From contig NZ_CADFDU010000005.1 in assembly GCF_902833045.1 (NCBI RefSeq), forward strand, positions 463,418-527,417: 64,000 nt of DNA, written 5' to 3'. The position numbers and the translations under genes were made by a program. Source of the DNA: Burkholderia sp. BCC0322. Its GTDB lineage: Bacteria > Pseudomonadota > Gammaproteobacteria > Burkholderiales > Burkholderiaceae. Below the pieces are notes generated by a model. It was not told the origin of the DNA. It searched no databases and saw only the letters and a program-made list of their open reading frames with translations. Of this stretch, positions 9,977 through 19,133 are shown piece after piece; position 1 is the stretch's first letter, and each line of letters begins with the position of its first letter.

Positions 9977-10648
9977 ATGAGTGCTGCGCACACCTGCGCA
10001 CGGGCCGATGACGAAGTCGCCGGCGTCCGCATTCCCCGGACGCCGATGGCGATCGAGGCCGCCGAAGCGGCATGCGCGTCGCTACCGCGGGTGATCACCG
10101 ATCACGCTTGCCGGGTGTTCGTCCTCGCGTCGCTGGCTGCGCGCCGGGCAGGCGAGACACTCGATGCGGATGCGCTGTACGTGGCCGCGATGTACGCGAA
10201 CATGGGATTGAGCACCGCGTATGGCCGCTCGACCGAGCGCTACGAGCTCGACAGCGCCGATGCCGCGCAGGCGTTCCTGCTGCGCCATCAGACGTCGCAG
10301 CGCCTGCGCGACGACGTGTGGCGCGCGATCGCGCTGCATACGACGCCCGGCGTGGCCGCGCGTGTGTCGCCGCTCGCGCGTGCGCTGGCGTCCGCCGTAT
10401 CGACCGACCTGATGGCAACCGGCTTCGACGCGTATTCGGCCGACGAGCGGCGGGCGCTGCTCGCCGCCTACCCGCGCGGCGACGGGTTCGGCGACGCGTT
10501 TCTCGACGCGATCGCACGCGGGGTCGCGCACCGGCCGGCGTCGACGTTCGGCACGTGGAGCGCGGATGTGCTCGAGCGCGCCGATCCGGATTTTCACCGG
10601 CCGAATTTCTGCGGACGCGTGCTGGGCGCGCGCTGGAAAGACGCCTGA
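9977..10648 (+). CDS. HD-domain (cyanamide hydratase-like) protein with degenerate HD motif
   Basis: 223 residues from the ATG at 9977 (AGAAGGAG upstream). The whole length aligns by eye with the intact HD protein at 28338: conserved first His (H43), ALHT, AHRPAS-TFG and the RPNFCG-RVLGARWK end. However, the metal-binding HD pair, FHDFGL in the paralogue, reads YANMGL here (A74, N75). The family's metal-dependent hydratase/phosphohydrolase chemistry should therefore be lost or changed. It follows the amidohydrolase by about 100 bases and may be cotranscribed. It could be a regulator or scaffold derived from the enzyme. Confidence 0.78.
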   Translation: MSAAHTCARADDEVAGVRIPRTPMAIEAAEAACASLPRVITDHACRVFVLASLAARRAGETLDADALYVAAMYANMGLSTAYGRSTERYELDSADAAQAFLLRHQTSQRLRDDVWRAIALHTTPGVAARVSPLARALASAVSTDLMATGFDAYSADERRALLAAYPRGDGFGDAFLDAIARGVAHRPASTFGTWSADVLERADPDFHRPNFCGRVLGARWKDA

Positions 10649-10709
10649 CGGGTTCGTTCCGGACGATCCGGCCGACTTCGCCGGTCGGCGGAGCGGCCCG
10701 GCGCTTGTC

Positions 10710-10730
10710 GCCCCGGGCTGCCGCCGGGGC
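10710..10730. terminator. Candidate bidirectional GC hairpin
   Basis: GCCCCGG and CCGGGGC arms with a seven-base loop sit between the convergent HD gene (+) and ene-reductase gene (-). No T tract is present. Confidence 0.42.
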
Positions 10731-10734
10731 GGGC

Positions 10735-11847
10735 TCAGGCGTTCCGGGCCGCCACGTCGTGACGCGCATAGTCGACGTATCCCGCGCGGTCGCCGCCATA
10801 CCAGCCGGCCGTCTTCGGCGTGGCGAGCGGTGTATTCGCCGCGAGGCGTTCGACGAGATCGGGGTTGGCGATGTACGCGCGCGCGAACGCGACGAGATCG
10901 GCGTCGCCCGCATCGATCAGCGCATGCGCGGCATCCGGCGCGATGCCGCCGTTGACGATCAGCGTGCCGCCGAAGTGCTTGCGCGTGTGCTCGACGATGC
11001 GCGGCAGGTCGGGCTCGCCGCTCCAGCCGTTGGTATCCGCCGCGTGCAGATAGGCGACGCCGGCTTCGTCGAGCATGCGGCCGACGTAGGCGTACGTCGC
11101 ATCCGGATCGGCGTCGCGCACGTTGTTGTACTGCGCGTACGGCGAGATGCGCACGCCCACGCGGTCGAGCGGCATCACGCCGCCGACCGCGTCGACGACT
11201 TCCTCGAGGAAGCGCGCGCGGTTCGCGACCGAGCCGCCGTAACGGTCGTCGCGGCGGTTCAGCGTCGACGACAGGAACTGGTGCGGCAGGTAGCCGTTGG
11301 CTGCATGGATCTCGACGCCGTCGAAGCCGGCCGCCTTCGCGCGGCCGGCCGCCTGGCGGAATTCGCCGACCGTCGCGGCGACTTCGTCCGTCGTCATCGC
11401 GCGCGACGGCGTCGCGTGAATCTTCGTGTAATAGCCGTTCTGCAATTGCGCCCACACCTGCAACTGCTCGAGATCGTCGTTGACGCCGGACGGCGACAGC
11501 GGCGCGTCGCCGCCGAGCAGCGTCAGCGAGCTCACGCGGCCGCCGTGCCACAGCTGCGCGAAGATGCGGCCGCCGTTCGCATGGACCGCGTCCGTGATCT
11601 GCTGCCAGCCGGCCGCTTGCTCGTCGGTGACGAGCCCCGGCGTCAGTTCGAACGACGCGGAGGCCGGGCTGACGTTGGTTGCCTCGGTCACGATCAGGCC
11701 GGCGGACGCGCGCTGTGCGTAGTATTCGGCCATGAGTGCGGTCGGCTGGCCGCGCGACGGCGCGCGCGAGCGCGTCATCGGCCCCATCACGACACGGTTG
11801 GGAAGCGGCAGGCCGCGCAGATCGTAGTGGCTGAGCAGGGAAGACAT
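10735..11847 (-). CDS. Old yellow enzyme family alkene reductase (NemA-like)
   Basis: 370 residues, the usual length. It begins with the OYE N-terminus (RGLPLPNRVVMGPMTRSRA), continues with the FMN-site AQLWHGGR, the catalytic segment GFDGVEIHAANGYLPHQFL with the His-Ala-Asn substrate-binding triplet, NRRDDRYGGS, and the phosphate-binding IVNGGI and DLVAFARAYIANPDL. Members are cytoplasmic NAD(P)H:FMN ene-reductases acting on unsaturated carbonyls, nitro-esters or maleimides. The gene is downstream of, and on the same strand as, the MFS exporter at 12001; a 150-base gap separates them and co-transcription is possible. An electrophile-stress role is inference. Confidence 0.93.
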   Translation of the reverse strand: MSSLLSHYDLRGLPLPNRVVMGPMTRSRAPSRGQPTALMAEYYAQRASAGLIVTEATNVSPASASFELTPGLVTDEQAAGWQQITDAVHANGGRIFAQLWHGGRVSSLTLLGGDAPLSPSGVNDDLEQLQVWAQLQNGYYTKIHATPSRAMTTDEVAATVGEFRQAAGRAKAAGFDGVEIHAANGYLPHQFLSSTLNRRDDRYGGSVANRARFLEEVVDAVGGVMPLDRVGVRISPYAQYNNVRDADPDATYAYVGRMLDEAGVAYLHAADTNGWSGEPDLPRIVEHTRKHFGGTLIVNGGIAPDAAHALIDAGDADLVAFARAYIANPDLVERLAANTPLATPKTAGWYGGDRAGYVDYARHDVAARNA

Positions 11848-12000
11848 GACGGATTCCTTTTGCGTGGAGCAGGGCGGTGCCGCTCATCGTGCGGCGGGCC
11901 CTGCGGAAAGTTCGGTTGCGATGCGGGTGACGTGCCGGCAGCGTTCCGGCGCGCGAACGGCCCGGGCGGGAGTCGCGCGTGAACCGGTGCCGGCGCCGGT

Positions 12001-13218
12001 TCAGGCTTGTGCGTGGCGTTCGGCGTGCGGACGCCCGATCGCGAGGTAGTGCGCCAGCGCAACGATCGGGAACGCGCCGGCGACAGCGGCGACGAGCGGC
12101 CAGCCGCCATGCGCGTACAGCGGGCTCGCGAGCGCGGAGCCGAACGCGCCGCCGACGAAGATGCTCGTCATGTACAGCGCGTTCAGGCGGTTGCGGCTCG
12201 CCGCATGCAGCGCATAGATCTCGCGCTGGCCGAGCACCATGTTCATCTGCACCGCGAAATCGAGCACGATGCCCGTGATGACGAGCCCATACAGGCCGGC
12301 GCCGTGGATCAGCGCAACCGCATACGCCAGCGTGCCGGCGACCAGTGCGATCAGCGTCGCCCGCACGGTATGGCCGGCATCCGCGAGGCGGCCCGCGACC
12401 GGCGCCGATGTCGCGCCGATCGCACCGACGAGCGCGAACAGGCCGATGGCCGATTGCGACAGCCCGTAGTGACGCGTCAGCTCGACCGGCACGGCGGTCC
12501 AGAACAGGCTGAACGACGCGAACATCAGGCCCTGGTAGAACGCGCGATGGCGCAGCACCGGCATCGTGCGGACCAGATGCAGCAGCGAGCCGATCAGTTC
12601 GAAGTAGGTCGCGCGATGATCGGGCTGACGCGACGGGATCGTCAGCGCGAGCACGGCCGTCACGAGCGTCATCAGCACGGCGGCGGCCGCGAACACGACG
12701 CGCCAGCCGAACGCGTCGGCCACGACGCTCGACAGCGGGCGCGCGAGCAGGATGCCGAGCAGCAGCCCGCTCATGATCGTGCCGACTACCCGGCCGCGCG
12801 AATGATCCGGCGCGAGGTGCGCGGCGAGCGGCACCAGGATCTGGACGGCGACCGAGCTGAAACCGACCAGCAGCGAGATCGCGAGGAACAGCCCGGGCGT
12901 CTGGACGACCGCGGCCGCCGCGAGGCTCGCGATCGACACGACGGCCGTGACGATCATCAGCTTGCGGTTCTCGAGCAGGTCGCCGAGCGGCACGATGAAG
13001 AACAGGCCGAGCGCATAGCCGATCTGCGTCAGCGACACGATGAGGCTCGCGGTCTCGCCGGACATGTGCAGGCTCGGCGCGATGAGTTCGGTGATCGGCT
13101 GCGCGTAATACAGGTTCGCGACGATCGCGCCGCAACTGAACGCGAACAGCAGGATGAGGCCCTGCGTGAGCTTGACCGCGTGCCCGTGGGCCGCAACCGG
13201 GGTGGATTCTGCTGACAT
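12001..13218 (-). CDS. MFS transporter (drug:H+ antiporter-like)
   Basis: 405 residues from the ATG at 13218, chosen for its AAGGAG site and because translation upstream is Arg-rich noise. About 12 hydrophobic segments are visible, with the MFS loop FIVPLGDLLENRKLMIV after TM2, the internal symmetry GRLADAGHTVRATL, and a short C-terminus. The family exports small drugs or metabolites across the inner membrane. An 18-base near-palindrome lies about 100 bases upstream and is a likely operator. The adjacent ene-reductase suggests a joint detoxification unit, but this is inferred. Confidence 0.88.
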   Translation of the reverse strand: MSAESTPVAAHGHAVKLTQGLILLFAFSCGAIVANLYYAQPITELIAPSLHMSGETASLIVSLTQIGYALGLFFIVPLGDLLENRKLMIVTAVVSIASLAAAAVVQTPGLFLAISLLVGFSSVAVQILVPLAAHLAPDHSRGRVVGTIMSGLLLGILLARPLSSVVADAFGWRVVFAAAAVLMTLVTAVLALTIPSRQPDHRATYFELIGSLLHLVRTMPVLRHRAFYQGLMFASFSLFWTAVPVELTRHYGLSQSAIGLFALVGAIGATSAPVAGRLADAGHTVRATLIALVAGTLAYAVALIHGAGLYGLVITGIVLDFAVQMNMVLGQREIYALHAASRNRLNALYMTSIFVGGAFGSALASPLYAHGGWPLVAAVAGAFPIVALAHYLAIGRPHAERHAQA

Positions 13219-13316
13219 CGTCGACTCCTTGAAAAGAGGGGGCGGGTGCCCGTTCATCGAGCGGGCGTTCCGATTGCCGTCGCGGCGAAACGGAAGCCGC
13301 CGCATTGCCGTCAAGA

Positions 13317-13334
13317 TTATTGATCGATCGATAA
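13317..13334. promoter_or_regulatory. 18-bp near-perfect palindrome, candidate operator of the MFS gene
   Basis: TTATTGATCGATCGATAA is palindromic except for one mismatched pair. It is AT-rich in a GC-rich context and lies 99 bases upstream of the MFS start. It resembles a TetR/MarR-type operator in size. The rest of the 13219-13686 gap has no convincing gene. Confidence 0.5.
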
Positions 13335-13589
13335 CAAGAGAATGGGTCCGGGGCGCAATCGAGCATTGCGTGCCACGCAAAGGGGGCGGACCGTGTGCGG
13401 GTTCATGCGTGGGCGCCTGCGCCGGCCGACGCGATGCGGCCGCCGGCGAAGGCGGGACAGAGGACAGCGAAACCGGCCTGGACGGACGGCGCGGCGATCG
13501 CGACCTTCATGTTGCGCGTCTCGAAACGGGCCTCCGGCGCGGAGGTCGCGGATCGCGAAGCCCGATGAGCGCAGTCTGGATCGAGCGGA

Positions 13590-13604
13590 CTGAATCGTCC
13601 TGAA
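13590..13604 (+). promoter_or_regulatory. Direct-repeat motif copy 1 (CTGAA-N5-CTGAA)
   Basis: CTGAATCGTCCTGAA. It lies between the LysR stop at 13687 and the MFS start at 13218. See the finding on the recurrent 16-base motif. Confidence 0.5.
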
Positions 13605-13686
13605 CCGCGTCTTGATTCAGTTGATCCATGCGGTGCGCGCGGCGGCGCGGACGATCGGTTTCAACGGCGGGTTTCGAGCGCCGGTG

Positions 13687-14604
13687 TCAAGCGCGCTTGC
13701 CCTGCAGCGTCGGAATCTGCGCGAACAGCCCCGCGAGCCAGTCGACGAAGACCTTGAGCTTGACGGGCGTATGCCGGTTGGGCGGATACAGGATCGAGAT
13801 CGGCCGGGGCGGCGTGTTGAAATCGGTCAGCACCTCGCGCAGGCGCCCCGATTGCAGATACGGCTCGACCAGGTACAGCGAGGTCTTGATCAGGCCGATG
13901 CCCGCGACGCCGGCCGCGATGTAGGTGTCGGCGTCGTTGACCGCGACCGTGCCGCACATCTGGATGATCCGCGTTTCGCCGTCGACGACGTAGTCCCAGG
14001 ACCGCGGGCGGCCCGTATCGGCCGAGATATGGCTGACTGCGATGTGCTGCGCGAGATCGTCCACCGTCTCGGGTGCGCCGCATCGTTCGAGATACGCGGG
14101 GGCCGCGCACGTGCAGGTGGTGAGGCTGCCGATCCGTTTCGCGACCAGCCCCGAATCGTCGAGTGAGCCGATCCGCACGACGCAATCGACACCCTCGCCG
14201 ACGAGGTCGATCTGGCGATCGGTCACGCCGAGTTCGATCGAGATGCCCGGATGGGCGGCGAGAAACTCGGGCAGGGCGGGCACCATGATCTGCTTGGCCA
14301 TGGCCGGCGGCAGGTTCACTTTCAGCCGGCCGCGCGGCACGTTGCGCGCCTGCGAGACGGCCGCTTCCATGTCGTCGATTTCGCGCAGCACGCCGACGCA
14401 GCGTTCGTAATAGGCCTGTCCGTCCTCGGTCAGCGAGATCCGGCGCGTCGTGCGGTTCAGCAGCCGGCAGCCGAGATGCTGTTCGAGCGTGCTCAGCAGC
14501 GCGGACACGCGCGGCGTCGTGAGTCCGGTCGTGTCCGACGCGCGCGTGAAGCTGCCCGTCTCGACGATGCGCGTAAACACGCGCATCGAAAGCAAGGTAT
14601 CCAT
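13687..14604 (-). CDS. LysR-family transcriptional regulator
   Basis: 305 residues. The N-terminal winged HTH (MDTLLSMRVFTRIVETGSF, then PRVSALLSTLEQHLGCRLLNRTTRR) and the LysR effector domain are intact; the DGQAYYERC-RVLREID pattern belongs to the CrgA/DmlR-like branch. It lies 76 bases after the end of the molybdopterin dehydrogenase gene on the same strand, so it may be read through from that operon or control it from its own promoter. Effector unknown. Confidence 0.88.
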   Translation of the reverse strand: MDTLLSMRVFTRIVETGSFTRASDTTGLTTPRVSALLSTLEQHLGCRLLNRTTRRISLTEDGQAYYERCVGVLREIDDMEAAVSQARNVPRGRLKVNLPPAMAKQIMVPALPEFLAAHPGISIELGVTDRQIDLVGEGVDCVVRIGSLDDSGLVAKRIGSLTTCTCAAPAYLERCGAPETVDDLAQHIAVSHISADTGRPRSWDYVVDGETRIIQMCGTVAVNDADTYIAAGVAGIGLIKTSLYLVEPYLQSGRLREVLTDFNTPPRPISILYPPNRHTPVKLKVFVDWLAGLFAQIPTLQGKRA

Positions 14605-14680
14605 CGTTCAGAAATCTCCAACCTGTTTGTTGTCCGCGCCGGTTCGTGCCGGCGCGATTTGTCGTGGTCGTGCGATGCCG

Positions 14681-16942
14681 CTATGCGTCGATGCGTTTCC
14701 TGAGCCCTTCGCCGGCAAACGGCATTTCGCGCAGGCGCTGGCCGCTCGCGTCGAAGATCGCGTTGGCGAGCGCACCCGCGGTCGGCCCCATCGACGCCTC
14801 GGCCGCACCGAGGAACGGTGCGCCCGGGCGATTGATCAGGTGCACCTTGATGCTTTGCGGTGCGGCGCCGAAGCGGAGAATCGGATAGCTGCTCCAGTCG
14901 AAGCTGCGCACGCGTTGCGTATCGTATTTCAGTGCCTCGTACAGCGTCCAGCTCGCGGACTGGATGATGCCGCCCTCGATCTGGTTGCGAATGCCGTCGG
15001 GCGATACGACCTGGCCGGCGTCGACGGCCGCTTCCGCGCGTTCGAGCGTCACCTGGCCGGTTTCCGGAACGACCGACACCTCGACCGCGATCGCGACGTA
15101 GGCCATCAGGTTCTTGTATTTGCCGAAGGCGAAGCCGACGCCGCGGTTGCGTTCGCGCGGCGGCCGGGGCCAGCCGAATTTCGTCGCGGCGAGCTTGATC
15201 ACCTGGCTCGCGCGGTGATCCTGCATGTGACGCAGCCGGAATTCGACCGGATCGACGCCGGCGGCGTGCGCCAGCTCGTCCATGAAGCTTTCGATCGCCC
15301 AGACGTTCGTGTGCGCGCCGAGCGAGCGCATCGCCGACGTCTGCAGCGGCATCGTCGGCGAGAAGTTGTTGACGATGTGCATGTTCGGCAGCGCGTACAG
15401 CGGGATCGCGTTGCGATCGCCGCCGCCCTCGGGCTGCAGCATCGGCGTGGACGGCGCGGAGACGAACGGCGGTTCGAGCATCCGCGCGGGCAGCAGCCGG
15501 CCGGCATTGACGATGCGCTCGTTGTGCGAGCTGCTCCACAGCGCGTAGTGCCAGTCGACGATGCGGCCGCCCGCGTCGAGCGACGCGCTGAGCTCGGTGA
15601 CCATCGCCGGCGTGAAGTGGTCCCACGTATGTTCCTGCTCGCGCATCCACTGGACGCGAATCGGCTTGCCGGGCATCGCGGCCGCGATCAGCGCCGCATG
15701 CGCGGCCGCATCGTCCGCACCGTTGTGCCCGTAGCAGCCGGAGCCCTCCATGTGAATGCAGCGCACGCTCGCCTTCGGCATCGACAACATCTCGGCGAGT
15801 GCGTCGCGCAGCGGGTACACGCCCTGCGAGTGGGTCCACACGGTCAGCGTGCCGTTCTCGAGATGCGCGACCGAGCAGGACGGCCCGATCGAGCCGTGCA
15901 GCAGGTAGTTCTTCAGGAACGTGGCGCTCAGCGTTTTCGCTGCCGGCGCGGTTTGCGCATGCGTGTCGGCGATCTCGATGCGCTGCGTCGCGATCCGCTT
16001 CAGGTCCTGATGAACCGTCGCGCGATCGGGCAGCGCCCGGCCGGGCGACCAGCGGCAGCCGGCGGACAGCGCGCGCTGCGCGACGACCGCCTGCCATTCG
16101 CCCTGCGCGACGACGGCGAGCATGCTGCCGTTGCGCACGATCCGCACGACACCGGGCAGCTTCAGGATCGCGGCTTCGTCGAACGACAGCAGTTGCGCGT
16201 CGTACACCGGCGGCATCGCGACGCGCGCATGCAGCATGCCGGGCAGTTCCATGTCCTGCACGTAGCTGACGCCGCCCGTGACCTTGTTCGGGATGTCGAC
16301 GCGCGGCAGCGACGTGCCGATCACGGCGAACGTGGCCGGACTCTTCAGCGGCGAGGTCGGCGTCGCGTTGCGATGCAGGTCGACGGTGCGCACCGCGTCG
16401 CCGTAGCGCATCGTGCGGCCGTCGGGCGCCTTGATGACCGCGTCGGCGACGGTGAGCAGGCGCGCATCGACGCCGAACTGCTTGGCCGCGCCGTCGACCA
16501 GCAGCCCGCGCACCTGCGCGGCGGCATTCAGCAACGCGGAGCCGCTGTCCGCCATCGTGTGGCTGCCGGCCGTCAATCCCTCGTCCGGCGACGCGCCGGT
16601 GTCGGCGGTCAGGAACGTGATCAGCGAGGGCTTCATGTCCAGCTCCTCGGCGGCCACCTGCAGCAACGCGGTGCGCACGCCGGTGCCGAGCTCGACCTTG
16701 CCCGTGAACACGGTGACCTTGCCGTCGGGCGTGATCTTGATCCACGCGTCCAGCAACGGATTGGTCTTCAGGCTGCCGGCCAGCGTTTCGGTGGCCTTGG
16801 CCACGTGGACGGCGGCGCCTTCGTCCGCGATCACGACCTCGGCGGCGGCGCGCGCGGCCGGTGCGAGGCTGAACGCGACGAACAGCGCGCCGGAAACCAT
16901 GAAGTGCCGGCGGCCTTCGTCGATGTCGTCGGGTGGGTTCAT
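14681..16942 (-). CDS. Molybdopterin-binding aldehyde/isoquinoline oxidoreductase-type dehydrogenase, large subunit (IorB-like)
   Basis: 753 residues from the ATG at 16942, which overlaps the stop of the [2Fe-2S] gene (TGATG). The N-terminus has twin arginines and a hydrophobic Ala-rich stretch (RRHFMVSGALFVAFSLAPAA), consistent with Tat export. It contains the repeated Ald_Xan_dh_C2 features (GKVELGTGVRTALLQVAAEEL, SLGAHTNVWAIESFMDELAHA and GAAEASMGP, where the Glu is the expected catalytic base). It belongs to the isoquinoline 1-oxidoreductase/nicotinate-dehydrogenase type family that hydroxylates N-heterocycles or oxidises aldehydes. It works with the [2Fe-2S] subunit and the tri-haem cytochrome encoded just upstream, which pass electrons to the respiratory chain. 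The substrate is not determined. Confidence 0.9.
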   Translation of the reverse strand: MNPPDDIDEGRRHFMVSGALFVAFSLAPAARAAAEVVIADEGAAVHVAKATETLAGSLKTNPLLDAWIKITPDGKVTVFTGKVELGTGVRTALLQVAAEELDMKPSLITFLTADTGASPDEGLTAGSHTMADSGSALLNAAAQVRGLLVDGAAKQFGVDARLLTVADAVIKAPDGRTMRYGDAVRTVDLHRNATPTSPLKSPATFAVIGTSLPRVDIPNKVTGGVSYVQDMELPGMLHARVAMPPVYDAQLLSFDEAAILKLPGVVRIVRNGSMLAVVAQGEWQAVVAQRALSAGCRWSPGRALPDRATVHQDLKRIATQRIEIADTHAQTAPAAKTLSATFLKNYLLHGSIGPSCSVAHLENGTLTVWTHSQGVYPLRDALAEMLSMPKASVRCIHMEGSGCYGHNGADDAAAHAALIAAAMPGKPIRVQWMREQEHTWDHFTPAMVTELSASLDAGGRIVDWHYALWSSSHNERIVNAGRLLPARMLEPPFVSAPSTPMLQPEGGGDRNAIPLYALPNMHIVNNFSPTMPLQTSAMRSLGAHTNVWAIESFMDELAHAAGVDPVEFRLRHMQDHRASQVIKLAATKFGWPRPPRERNRGVGFAFGKYKNLMAYVAIAVEVSVVPETGQVTLERAEAAVDAGQVVSPDGIRNQIEGGIIQSASWTLYEALKYDTQRVRSFDWSSYPILRFGAAPQSIKVHLINRPGAPFLGAAEASMGPTAGALANAIFDASGQRLREMPFAGEGLRKRIDA

Positions 16943-17442
16943 CAGAGCCCCTTGCTGATCATGACCGGAGCGGCTGCAGGTTCCGGGTCCGGCAAGCCCG
17001 AGACCTGGCGCACGGCCGCCAGGATCCGCATGTGGGTGCCGCAACGGCACAGATTCGGTTCCATGTGCGTGCGCAGCTCGCGTTCGGTGGGTTTCGGGTT
17101 GCGTTCGAGCAGCGCCTGCGCGCGCATGATCATGCCGGCGATGCAATAACCGCACTGCGCCGCCTGATGATCGATGAACGCCTGCTGAAGCTTGCCCGGA
17201 TGCTCGGCGGTGCCGAGGCTTTCGATGGTCCTGACGCGGCGTTCGCCGATCGCGGCCACCGGGATCAGGCACGCGAACATCGGCTTGTCGTCGACGATCA
17301 CGGTGCACGCGCCGCATTGTCCGAGGCCGCAGCCGAACTTCGCGCCGTGCAGGTGCAGGTCGTTGCGCAGCGCGTAAAGGAGCGGCGTGGACGGATCGAT
17401 GTCGAGCGTGTGCCGCACGCCATTCACGGTGAGGGTGATCAT
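16942..17442 (-). CDS. (2Fe-2S)-binding dehydrogenase subunit (IorA-like)
   Basis: 166 residues with an AGGAGG site. The plant-type ferredoxin half has Cys38, Cys43, Cys46 and Cys58 (FGCGLGQCGACTV); the helical half has Cys97, Cys100, Cys132 and Cys134 (QCGYC and LCRCGTH), so both clusters are complete. This is the small electron-transfer subunit of a two-subunit molybdenum hydroxylase. Its start overlaps the cytochrome stop by four bases (ATGA) and its stop overlaps the large-subunit start, giving tight translational coupling of all three. Confidence 0.95.
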   Translation of the reverse strand: MITLTVNGVRHTLDIDPSTPLLYALRNDLHLHGAKFGCGLGQCGACTVIVDDKPMFACLIPVAAIGERRVRTIESLGTAEHPGKLQQAFIDHQAAQCGYCIAGMIMRAQALLERNPKPTERELRTHMEPNLCRCGTHMRILAAVRQVSGLPDPEPAAAPVMISKGL

Positions 17443-18719
17443 TGCGCGCTGTCCTCCTTTCTGAGCTTCGCGGCCAGGGTGTCGATGCCGCTCCACGCGG
17501 GGCGATCGGAGTACGTTTCGCGGAGGTAGGCGGCGAGGTCCGCGATCTGCGCGTCGTCGTACTGGTCGAGGTAGGACGGCATGTAGTTCAGCGTGTCCTC
17601 GCCATGCCAGCCGATCCCGTTGAACATCATCTGGATCGCGTTGCGCGGCGTGTCGGCGGCGATCGCCGTGCCGAACGCGAGCGTCGGCCGCTCGCCGATC
17701 GACTGCATCGGCGCTGCCGGCCCGTGGCACTGCGCGCACGACGCCTGGAACAGCACCGCACCGCGCTGGCCGGCAGGCGTCGTCGCGTGGCGTTCGGCGA
17801 CGGCCGTCGCGGGCCGTGCGGCGGCCGGCTTCTGGATCGCCAGGATGTAGGCCGCGATGGCCTCGACATCCTCGACCGGCACCGTCGCGAGATCGCGCGT
17901 GACGGGCAGCATCGGTCCGGCGGCCGCGCCGTGCTCGCTCGCGCGGCCGGTGCGCAGGTACGTGACCAGTTGCGCTGGCGTCCACGGGTGGACCGCGTTG
18001 CCGAGCGCATTGAGCGGCGGGGCTTCCCAGCCGTCGACGATGCCGCCGTCGAACGCCTTGCCTGCTTGCTCGCCGCCGATCGCATTCAGCGGCGAATGGC
18101 AGGACGCGCAGTGTCCGAGGCCGTCGACCAGCAGCTTGCCGCGATTCCATTGCGCGGATTGCGACGGGTCCGGCTGGTACGCGCCTTCGCGCAGGAACAG
18201 CACGTTCCAGAACGCGACGAGCGGCCGGAAGTTGAGCGGGAAGATCAGGTCGTTCGCCGGCGTCTTCGCTTGCACCGGTTCGCGTGTCATCAGGTACGCG
18301 TATGCGGCCGCGATGTCCTGGTCGGACATCCGCGTGAAGTGAATGTACGGAAAGGCCGGGTAGAGCGGATGGCCGTCGCGGGCGATGCCGCTGCGCAGCG
18401 CACGCGCGAAGGCGGCCTGCGACCAGCGGCCGATGCCGGTGTCGGCATCCGGCGTGATGTTGGTCGCGTAGATCGTGCCGAACGGCGTCGCGAGCGGCAG
18501 CCCGCCGGCGAACGGCTTGCCGTCCTTCGCGGTGTGGCAGACGATGCAGTCGCCCAGCGCGACCACGCGTGCGCCGGCCTTGATCAGTTGCGGATCGAAC
18601 GACGCGCGGGCCGGCGGATCGATCGGCGCGATCGACGGCCGGACCATGATGCCGATCGCGACCGCCAGGCCGATGATCGCGATGCCTGCCGCGCCGAACC
18701 AGAGTCGTTTGTGCTTCAT
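17439..18719 (-). CDS. Membrane-anchored tri-haem cytochrome c subunit
   Basis: 426 residues from ATG 18719. A single N-terminal hydrophobic helix (residues 6-26) acts as a signal anchor. Three CXXCH haem sites are present: CIVCH at 58-62, CASCH near 205 and CAQCH near 340. This is the layout of the cytochrome subunit of membrane-bound alcohol, aldehyde and nicotinate-type dehydrogenases. It should accept electrons from the molybdenum/iron-sulfur subunits encoded immediately downstream and pass them to quinone or oxidase on the periplasmic side. The 414-base gap upstream contains a three-box copy of the recurrent CTGAA motif and a TAGACT -10-like hexamer. Confidence 0.93.
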   Translation of the reverse strand: MKHKRLWFGAAGIAIIGLAVAIGIMVRPSIAPIDPPARASFDPQLIKAGARVVALGDCIVCHTAKDGKPFAGGLPLATPFGTIYATNITPDADTGIGRWSQAAFARALRSGIARDGHPLYPAFPYIHFTRMSDQDIAAAYAYLMTREPVQAKTPANDLIFPLNFRPLVAFWNVLFLREGAYQPDPSQSAQWNRGKLLVDGLGHCASCHSPLNAIGGEQAGKAFDGGIVDGWEAPPLNALGNAVHPWTPAQLVTYLRTGRASEHGAAAGPMLPVTRDLATVPVEDVEAIAAYILAIQKPAAARPATAVAERHATTPAGQRGAVLFQASCAQCHGPAAPMQSIGERPTLAFGTAIAADTPRNAIQMMFNGIGWHGEDTLNYMPSYLDQYDDAQIADLAAYLRETYSDRPAWSGIDTLAAKLRKEDSAQ

Positions 18720-19070
18720 GCGCGCTCCACGCGAACCGGTTCGTCCGGCGTCATCGGACAGGCGGGGCAATGGGCGGTGCGTCGGCCGCATGCGTTCGCG
18801 TGACGATTGCCCGCGGTTTCGCAGATCCGGTTGCCGAGGCGGGCAGGCCGACGTGTGCGGCCCGGCGTGCACGCGCTCGCGACGGTCGTTCCGGTCGGCG
18901 CCGCCGGATGGCGTGGCGGCATCGTCGATCGATGCGGCCATGACAGGCTTGCCCAGCGGCAGCGATTCGCGGCGGAGATCATGTCGTTACTCCAGGGTGG
19001 GGGCCGCACGCGGGCCGTGGCCGGCGCGCTCGTTGGTGGAGGCAGTCTACGCGGGCGCCGACGCCATTTC

Positions 19071-19096
19071 CTGAAGCTGCGCTGAAACGTTCTGAA
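19071..19096 (+). promoter_or_regulatory. Direct-repeat motif copy 2 (three CTGAA boxes)
   Basis: CTGAA at 19071, 19082 and 19092 (periods 11 and 10). Read towards the cytochrome operon these are TTCAG boxes, and a TAGACT hexamer (19044-19049) follows 21 bases later. This is the best promoter-like arrangement for the 18719 operon. The remainder of 18720-19133 shows nothing else. Confidence 0.55.
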
Positions 19097-19133
19097 CGGG
19101 CGCACGCACCGATCCGGCGCTCGCGTTCCTGCG

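Noticed and set aside
10082-13366. 1094-codon minus-strand open frame across the ene-reductase and MFS genes
   Set aside because: Same strand but different frame from the real genes; the translation is low-complexity Arg/Ala sequence without motifs.
13342-13593. 83-codon plus-strand frame in the gap upstream of the MFS gene
   Set aside because: Almost purely Arg/Ser/Ala, no ribosome site; non-coding.
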